From the NCBI GenBank assembly GCA_030628785.1, contig DAOVQI010000095.1:1-9115 (forward strand): a stretch of DNA of 9,115 bases, written 5' to 3'. This document shows, in pieces, positions 1-3,706 of this stretch. The translations under genes were made by a program, and so were the position numbers. Numbering within the stretch: position 1 is the stretch's first letter; the number at the start of each line of letters is the position of its first letter. The notes under the pieces were generated by a model. The model was not told the origin of the DNA. It saw only the letters and a list, made by a program, of their open reading frames with translations, and ran no database searches. The stretch is from Bacteroidota bacterium (GTDB lineage: Bacteria; Bacteroidota; Bacteroidia; Bacteroidales; VadinHA17).

Positions 1-165
1 AAATACCTGTTCTGAAGTACTCGTTGTTCCTGATTGAAAAAATTGTTTTGTCTCATTTTGTTAACCCTTTTTTAGGTCAACGTATTTCAGGCATCGACAG
101 TTCTTGGTTCTTTGTTCAATGTTCTGAGTCCAGATTTTTACAGTTAATCGTTCTTTTTAATTAAA

Positions 166-225
166 TCCAAATTCTCCTCCTTAGAAAAGGAGGAGTACCC
201 GACCAAAGGGAGGGGGAGGTGGTTG
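166..225. repeat. Purine/pyrimidine palindromic element
   Basis: A perfect 9-bp stem, ctcctcctt (174-182) with aaggaggag (187-195), encloses the four-base loop agaa. It is followed by a G-rich tail (207-225) that contains ggagg and ttgg, which could pair instead with the tcctcc and ccaa on the left. The element therefore has two competing folds. Its form (ctcctcctt, short loop, aaggaggag, G-rich tail ending ggtggttgg) resembles a dispersed repeat type I recall from Bacteroidota intergenic DNA. Membership of that type is from memory and untested. Confidence 0.5.
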
Positions 226-319
226 GAAAAGAAACCAGTCCTTCGTTCATCAGCGGGAAATCGCTACATGGACCGAAACAGTAAAAAGTTCAATTAAAAT
301 GCTGTCTGTTATAAAATGT

Positions 320-341
320 TGTAGGGTGTTTCCACCCTACA
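320..341. repeat. 9-bp mini-hairpin with tttc loop
   Basis: The arms tgtagggtg (320-328) and caccctaca (333-341) are perfectly complementary around the loop tttc. The hairpin lies about 100 bases upstream of the redox gene start. There is no T-run after it, so it does not look like an intrinsic terminator. It shares its small loop with other hairpins in the window, mainly at 3434-3450 and 6138-6822. Confidence 0.6.
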
Positions 342-444
342 TGTACACATTACTAATGATACGTTCCATATGTGGATATATACTTTGCTTTGGCATATTG
401 TTAAATTTATTCGCAGCTTTAAAATCTATTCAAATTTCACAGAT

Positions 445-1027
445 ATGGCATATACTTTGAGCAATAGGAGCTAAAGCCCCGGATTTTAACCTCCCGGCAA
501 CCGATGGCAAGAATTACTCATTAGCTGATTTTGCTGATGCAGAGGTGCTGGTGATATTCTTTACATGCAACCATTGTCCGTACGTACTGGGGTCCGATGA
601 AGTTACTCGCATAACAGCCGACAAATATGAAGACAGCGGAGTGAAATTCGCAGGCATTAACTCAAACTCTCCCAATACTTATCCAGTGGACGACTTCCCA
701 CACATGGTACAACGCATGGAACAATACAAATTCCCCTGGGTATATCTGTGGGACAAAACCCAGGACACAGCCAGAACCTTCGGAGCATTACGAACACCCC
801 ATTTTTATGTTTTTGATAAAGAAAGGAAATTGATTTATACCGGCCGTTCTTCCGATAGTCCCAGGGATTCTTCGAGAATTACAATTGACGATCTGGAAAA
901 TGCACTCGAAGAACATCTTGCAGGAAAGCTAATCAGCAAGTCCATTACAAACCCAATAGGGTGTAACATCAAATGGGAGGGCATGGATCCCCATTGGATG
1001 CCGCCTGAAGCTAAGGATTTGGTTTGA
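445..1027 (+). CDS. Thioredoxin/peroxiredoxin-like family protein with apparent 5' frameshift
   Basis: The product belongs to the thioredoxin-fold redox proteins of the peroxiredoxin-like (PRX_like1) type, cytosolic, with no signal peptide. The uninterrupted frame begins at a GTG at 545, but that start removes the conserved N-terminus. Codons 464-544 in the same frame read IGAKAPDFNLP, TDGKNYSLADF and so on, typical of the family, and no ATG/GTG/TTG start precedes them before the stop at 458-460. One frame over, an ATG at 445 gives MAYTLS. Removing one base near 463 joins the two into a family-like protein of about 193 residues. In that numbering the redox motif CNHC is Cys41-Cys44, the cis-proline lies in RTPHF (Pro118), and the tail has the family-typical GCNIKW. 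The frame ends with TGA, overlapping truA by 17 bp. The substrate is unknown. The interruption may be a sequencing indel or true decay, so 545 is only a fallback start. Confidence 0.8.
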
Positions 1028-1775
1028 TTAACTCTTCCGGATACTCAATATCCACTAAAAACAACCCATGTGCAGGTACCGAAAACCCTGCCTTCGACCG
1101 GTCTTTATCCTCTATTATTTTCCGGAATTCAGCCAGGCAGATCTTGCCAAATCCCAATTCAAGCGTAGTACCTACAATGGCTCGCACCATACCCCGCAGA
1201 AAGCGGTTAGCTTTAATTGTAAATATTAACCTGTGATTTTCTTTTTCCCATTCCGCTTGTATGATATTACAATCATTCGTCTGCACATCCGTATGCAACT
1301 TGCTAAAACTTGTGAAATCAGTGTAATCAAACAGCAGTTCGGAAGCCCTGTTCATTTTCTCAATATCAGGGTTGCCGTAGAGGTAATAAGAAAAATTATC
1401 AAGGAACGGATCCTTTTTCTGGTGGATATGGTATTCATAGGTCCGGGAAAGAGCATCAAACCGTGCGTGAACATCATCATTAACGTAAAAAATATTTTGA
1501 ACAGCTATATCAGCCGGCAGGATACCGTTGAGTTGAAAAACGATCTTCTTTTTTTTATCAAGATCCTTTTTTTCTGTGTCAAAATGAGCAAAAAACATTC
1601 TGGCATGAACTCTCGTATCGGTCCTCCCGGCGCCAACTGTTTCAATTTTTTCTTTCAGTATAGTGGAAAGAGCATTTTCCAGCGTTTCCTGAATAGTAGA
1701 AGCATTAGGTTGGATTTGCCAGCCATGGTAATTGGTTCCATTATAGGATAACTGTATAAAATAACGGTGTTTCAT
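1011..1775 (-). CDS. truA: tRNA pseudouridine(38-40) synthase TruA
   Basis: TruA isomerises uridines 38, 39 and 40 in the anticodon arm of tRNAs to pseudouridine. The 254-residue protein has the usual family length. It starts with the typical strand YFIQLSYNGTNYHGWQIQPN and carries the catalytic motif GAGRTDTRVHA with Asp53 as the nucleophile. Later come the family block YEYHIH and the C-terminal RFLRGMVRAIVG segment, which sits near the active site. The ATG at 1773-1775 matches the usual start. The gene stands alone and is convergent with the redox gene; their 3' ends overlap by 17 bp. A perfect 13-bp-arm palindrome begins 7 bases upstream of the start codon and could cover the translation start region in the mRNA. 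No promoter motif could be fixed. Confidence 0.97.
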   Translation of the reverse strand: MKHRYFIQLSYNGTNYHGWQIQPNASTIQETLENALSTILKEKIETVGAGRTDTRVHARMFFAHFDTEKKDLDKKKKIVFQLNGILPADIAVQNIFYVNDDVHARFDALSRTYEYHIHQKKDPFLDNFSYYLYGNPDIEKMNRASELLFDYTDFTSFSKLHTDVQTNDCNIIQAEWEKENHRLIFTIKANRFLRGMVRAIVGTTLELGFGKICLAEFRKIIEDKDRSKAGFSVPAHGLFLVDIEYPEELIKPNP

Positions 1776-1782
1776 TGTATGA

Positions 1783-1815
1783 ATTCGTCAGACGATCTGG
1801 AGTCGTCTGACGAAT
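1783..1815. repeat. Palindrome A, copy 1 (inverted orientation)
   Basis: The left arm attcgtcagacga (1783-1795) and right arm tcgtctgacgaat (1803-1815) are perfectly complementary over 13 bp around the loop tctggag. The core is nearly the reverse complement of copies 2 and 3 (loops ctccagc and cttcagc), so this copy points the other way. It lies 7 bases upstream of the truA start codon, inside the probable truA leader. Confidence 0.9.
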
Positions 1816-1835
1816 ATAATAAAAAATACAATGCC

Positions 1836-1866
1836 TCGTCAGACGACTCCAGCTCGTCTGACGAAT
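1836..1866. repeat. Palindrome A, copy 2
   Basis: The arms tcgtcagacga (1836-1846) and tcgtctgacga (1854-1864) form a perfect 11-bp stem with loop ctccagc, followed by at. It is only 20 bases from copy 1 and opposite to it, so the pair could also anneal with each other as one long stem. It is followed by terminator-like hairpin B1, and the A-then-B order recurs at copy 3. Confidence 0.9.
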
Positions 1867-1890
1867 AAAAAAACAGCCTGGTGATTATAC

Positions 1891-1929
1891 TAAAAACTAC
1901 GACAGCGGTCCAACCCTGTCAGAGGTTTT
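1891..1929 (-). terminator. Hairpin B1, terminator-like, downstream of hepT
   Basis: Read on the minus strand, a gacag/ctgtc stem (1916-1920 with 1901-1905) with a 10-base loop is followed by gtag and a run of five T. It lies about 140 bases after the hepT stop and before truA, fitting a terminator for the toxin-antitoxin operon. Outer pairing (aaaac with gtttt) extends the stem imperfectly. The sequence is clearly related to B2 at 2878-2919, but the stem is more worn. Confidence 0.5.
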
Positions 1930-2017
1930 GTTCTGAAATTTTAAAAGTTTAACAAATTTTGGCAAGTTCTTTCCGATTTAAAAGACGTGTAGTGGATGTA
2001 ACTGCTTATAAAAAGAA

Positions 2018-2045
2018 GTAGTTAGTTAGTTAGTTAATTAGTTTC
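2018..2045. repeat. gtta tetranucleotide tract
   Basis: Four perfect gtta units (2021-2036) are followed by a degenerate continuation (attagttt). The tract lies 20-45 bases downstream of the hepT stop. The reverse-strand word ctaact also makes up the octamer array at 3593-3656. Such tracts are prone to replication slippage. Confidence 0.75.
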
Positions 2046-2066
2046 TTGGTCAATTATTCTTTTTAT

Positions 2067-2384
2067 CTAATATTTTAATTCATTAATTTCATTTTTAATT
2101 ACATCCCATAATAATTCATAATCTATCCCAAAATACTCGTGCACTAATTTATCTCTCATTCCTGCAATGTCTTTCCACTCTACTTCAGGATATTTTATTT
2201 TTAACTCTTCCGGAACTTTCTTAACAGCTTCACCAATAATTTCTACACTGCGAGAAAAAGCTCTAATTAAGGTTGGATTATTAATAAATTCATCAAAAGT
2301 CAAATCCTTAGATTCGTTTTGAAGATATTTAGTTTCATCATAAATATGTCTGAGAAATTCAATGACTGATAGAGACATATTCAA
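2067..2384 (-). CDS. hepT: HEPN-domain toxin HepT (DUF86 family)
   Basis: This is a 105-residue all-helical HEPN protein of the HepT/DUF86 type, the toxic ribonuclease of HepT-MntA type VII toxin-antitoxin modules. The active-site motif R-x4-H-x-Y is intact: Arg77, His82 and Tyr84 in RDKLVHEYFG. In studied systems Arg and His form the RNase site, and Tyr is the residue that MntA modifies with AMP to silence the toxin. The conserved segment FSRSVEIIGEAVKK (about 43-56) is also typical. The gene overlaps the end of mntA by 26 bp, which implies coupled translation. An alternative start two codons in (Met3) would shorten the overlap to 20 bp. All key residues are present, so the toxin looks functional. 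Confidence 0.93.
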   Translation of the reverse strand: MNMSLSVIEFLRHIYDETKYLQNESKDLTFDEFINNPTLIRAFSRSVEIIGEAVKKVPEELKIKYPEVEWKDIAGMRDKLVHEYFGIDYELLWDVIKNEINELKY

Positions 2385-2676
2385 CCTCCTTAATAATATG
2401 TGGTCTTAAGTAAGGACTAATGGAATTAGATGTTAAAAGGTCAACTTTAGTTTTAAATAGATCTTCGAGAAAATAGGCCAGATGAATAAAATTCTTATAA
2501 TTCTTTTTTTTCGGATAAAATTCAACAAAAAAATCAATATCGCTTTTTATGGATGATTCATTTCTTACATATGAGCCAAAAAGACCAATTTTATTTACCC
2601 CAAATCCTTTAAGTCTATCAGAATTTTGAAGTAATGTTTCAATTATCTTTTCTTTATTTAATAGTTCTTTGTCCAT
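2359..2676 (-). CDS. mntA: Nucleotidyltransferase antitoxin MntA
   Basis: This 105-residue minimal nucleotidyltransferase is the antitoxin partner of HepT. The hallmark GS-x10-DxD motif is present: Gly34-Ser35 in GLFGSYVRNESS, then Asp46 and Asp48 in SDIDFF. A third acidic residue, Asp79 in KVDLL, fits the metal-binding position. Family knowledge: MntA transfers AMP from ATP to a tyrosine beside the HepT active site. The gene comes first in a two-gene operon, so the antitoxin is made before the toxin. The ATG at 2674-2676 is preceded by no Shine-Dalgarno sequence but by a TATTTTTG box only a few bases away. Length and motifs are complete. Confidence 0.93.
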   Translation of the reverse strand: MDKELLNKEKIIETLLQNSDRLKGFGVNKIGLFGSYVRNESSIKSDIDFFVEFYPKKKNYKNFIHLAYFLEDLFKTKVDLLTSNSISPYLRPHIIKEVEYVSISH

Positions 2677-2680
2677 ACGC

Positions 2681-2712
2681 CAAAAATAGTTAATTCCTGA
2701 TTATCTCGCAAT
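2681..2712 (-). promoter_or_regulatory. Candidate Bacteroidota-type promoter of mntA-hepT
   Basis: On the minus strand TATTTTTG (2688-2681) matches the Bacteroidota -7 consensus TAnnTTTG. A TTG (2711-2709) lies 20 bases upstream, close to the expected -33 spacing. Transcription would start at or next to the mntA ATG (2676), giving a nearly leaderless mRNA. The motif is short, so a chance match is possible. Confidence 0.35.
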
Positions 2713-2842
2713 TACTGACCACAGAAAATTATTTAAAAAATCCAGCAGTTGGCTTCTAATTGACATATCAGAGTATGGCTTCAGTTCGTGCCCTGACTAA
2801 TTAAGAACCATTCGTTCCCAATTCGTCAACTCCGGTCCTTAC

Positions 2843-2874
2843 TTCGTCAGACGACTTCAGCTCGTCTGACGAAT
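2843..2874. repeat. Palindrome A, copy 3
   Basis: The arms ttcgtcagacga (2843-2854) and tcgtctgacgaa (2862-2873) form a perfect 12-bp stem around loop cttcagc, followed by t. Orientation matches copy 2, 1008 bases away. Terminator hairpin B2 follows it, as B1 follows copy 2. Confidence 0.9.
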
Positions 2875-2877
2875 ATA

Positions 2878-2919
2878 ACAAAAAACCCCGACAGCGGTTC
2901 CAATCCCTGTCGGTGGTTT
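2878..2919 (-). terminator. Hairpin B2, intrinsic terminator-like, upstream of mntA
   Basis: On the minus strand ccgacag (2913-2907) pairs with ctgtcgg (2894-2888), loop of 12 bases, and is followed by gg and a run of six T. This is a good intrinsic terminator. It points toward mntA and lies about 200 bases before its start, so it would stop read-through from the kinase gene to its right. On the plus strand the flanking aaacc and ggttt also pair, so it may act in both directions. It is a better-preserved relative of B1. Confidence 0.6.
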
Positions 2920-3064
2920 GATTTCAACTCTATTTTTTCTTAATATTTTGCTACTTCCAGCCAAATACAATTCGGCTCTACAAGTCTTGGTTCCTATTTC
3001 CTGGTTTAAAGTTGCTCCCTTTGCTCTTTGCGCTATCTTCTATGTACTTTGCACCATGGTTTAT

Positions 3065-3124
3065 GCGCTTTGCTCTCTTACTGGAGACTGTAGACTGTGG
3101 ACTGCCGACTGGAGACTTATTCCT
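3065..3124. repeat. Direct repeat with ACTGNNG heptamer array (5 units)
   Basis: Five head-to-tail 7-bp units occupy 3080-3114: actggag, actgtag, actgtgg, actgccg, actggag. They are embedded in a larger unit (gcgctttgctctctta before, acttattc after) that recurs at 3238-3292 with only three heptamers. The difference of 14 bp is two whole heptamers, as expected from slippage or unequal recombination. Confidence 0.85.
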
Positions 3125-3237
3125 GCTACTGCTACTTTCACCTCAACAAAATGACGTACCGGAGCTTCGTCCTACTGCCTGCATCCCATTCACCCAGTCA
3201 CTCCTTCGCCCTATCGCCTCTTTGCGCCCCGCGCTAA

Positions 3238-3292
3238 GCGCTTTGCTCTCTTACTGGAGACTGTTGACTGGAGACTTATTCTTGCTACTTCC
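3238..3292. repeat. Direct repeat with ACTGNNG heptamer array (3 units)
   Basis: This is the second copy of the unit at 3065-3124. The heptamers actggag, actgttg, actggag lie at 3253-3273, with the same flanks gcgctttgctctctta and acttattc, followed by tgctact words in both copies. Confidence 0.85.
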
Positions 3293-3310
3293 ACTGCACT
3301 TTAAATAAAC

Positions 3311-3377
3311 CGTCGGCTACTTGCGTTGGATGAAATGTTTGTAACACTGATCAAAACCGGCAGTTCCAACGCTTTTT
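3311..3377 (+). repeat. Element C, copy 1 (covarying stem, T-run)
   Basis: After the shared lead gtcggctactt, the arms gcgttgga (3323-3330) and tccaacgc (3365-3372) form a perfect 8-bp stem around a 34-base loop, with ttttt directly after it. Copy 2 at 6387-6451 aligns without gaps (13 differences in 62 by my count). Two stem pairs change on both sides so that pairing is kept. The orientation is set by the trailing T-run. No gene on the plus strand ends just before it, so it is not an obvious gene terminator; a small RNA or a mobile hairpin repeat are both possible. Confidence 0.7.
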
Positions 3378-3394
3378 CATTATCTGCTTCTGTT

Positions 3395-3427
3395 CCCCGG
3401 GTTGCGCTTCGCTTACCCGGGGCTATT
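3395..3427. repeat. ccccgggt hairpin with ctatt tail
   Basis: The arms ccccgggt (3395-3402) and acccgggg (3415-3422) are perfectly complementary around a 12-base loop built from gcttcgctt-like sequence. The right arm is followed by ctatt, a tail also seen after several mini-hairpins in 6138-6300. Confidence 0.75.
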
Positions 3428-3433
3428 GTTGTT

Positions 3434-3450
3434 TTACCCTTTCAGGGTAA
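3434..3450. repeat. 7-bp mini-hairpin with ttc loop
   Basis: The arms ttaccct (3434-3440) and agggtaa (3444-3450) flank the loop ttc. It lies 11 bases after the ccccgggt hairpin. Loop size and sequence match those at 6282-6296, 6739-6753 and 6812-6822, while the stem is unrelated. Confidence 0.65.
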
Positions 3451-3592
3451 TTACTCTTATATAATTTCTTTAGCCTACAGACATTAAACCATGCACCTTA
3501 ACATTCTTACGTTTAACATATAACTTATTACTTTTAACTATTTCCATTTTGCTCTTCGCGCCACGCGTCTTGCGCTCTGCTCTCCGCCCTTT

Positions 3593-3656
3593 ACTAACCC
3601 ACTAACTTACTAACTCACTAACTTACTAACTCACTAACTTACTAACCCACTAACTC
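3593..3656. repeat. Octamer tandem array (8 x 8 bp)
   Basis: Eight contiguous 8-bp units begin with actaac and end in cc, tt, tc, tt, tc, tt, cc and tc. The alternation of tt and tc in the middle suggests a 16-bp higher-order unit. The array ends 51 bases before the 3' end of the hybrid kinase gene, that is, downstream of it on the minus strand. Confidence 0.9.
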
Positions 3657-3706
3657 ATACTGCTTATTCCTGCCTACTGCGTACCGCCTACTGATTCCTG
3701 CTACTA

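Larger units (their letters stand above)
1..444. other. Repeat-bearing intergenic region, no gene seen
   Basis: I see no convincing coding region here. The stretch begins with T-rich low-complexity sequence (about 85-125, built from repeated gttc/ttgttc words). It then holds a polypurine/polypyrimidine hairpin element at about 166-225 and a perfect 9-bp hairpin at 320-341. From 370 an open frame runs without a stop into the start of the redox gene, but it has no recognisable protein similarity before codon 445. The word atatactttg occurs at 378-387 and 450-459, a short direct repeat around the presumed start of the redox gene. Confidence 0.6.
2677..3706. other. 1-kb repeat-rich intergenic region without a convincing gene
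   Basis: Between mntA and the hybrid kinase gene I see no gene I can support. Open frames at 2918-3308 on the plus strand only translate repeat sequence. In order the stretch holds: the mntA promoter candidate, palindrome A copy 3, terminator hairpin B2, two ACTGNNG heptamer arrays inside a larger direct repeat, element C copy 1, a ccccgggt hairpin, a ttaccct hairpin, low-complexity tgcgctctgct-type sequence (about 3550-3590), an octamer array, and repeated cctactg words (3672-3692). No terminator follows the hybrid kinase stop directly. Confidence 0.7.

Noticed and set aside
455..474. RF2-like programmed frameshift (ctttga)
   Set aside because: ctt tga is in the downstream frame, not in the frame read from ATG445, so the classical RF2 arrangement does not apply.
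1233..1751. 172-codon plus-strand open frame opposite truA
   Set aside because: It lies wholly antisense to an unmistakable truA, and its translation has no recognisable family features.
1836..2919. Insertion sequence or integron around mntA-hepT
   Set aside because: No transposase or integrase is encoded, the repeats are direct rather than terminal inverted ends of one element, and no target-site duplication is recognisable.
2918..3308. Two overlapping plus-strand open frames (78 and 98 codons)
   Set aside because: They translate pyrimidine-rich repeats (heptamer arrays and tgctact words). The products are Leu/Phe/Pro-rich without any domain, and the two frames overlap each other.
3311..3377. 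Known riboswitch or tRNA-like RNA
   Set aside because: I recognise no riboswitch core or tRNA features (no T-loop or anticodon arm), and no plus-strand gene follows within about 5 kb.
3593..3656. CRISPR array
   Set aside because: The units are 8 bp, contiguous and without unique spacers, and no cas gene is present. The three A palindromes are also irregularly spaced and inverted relative to each other.
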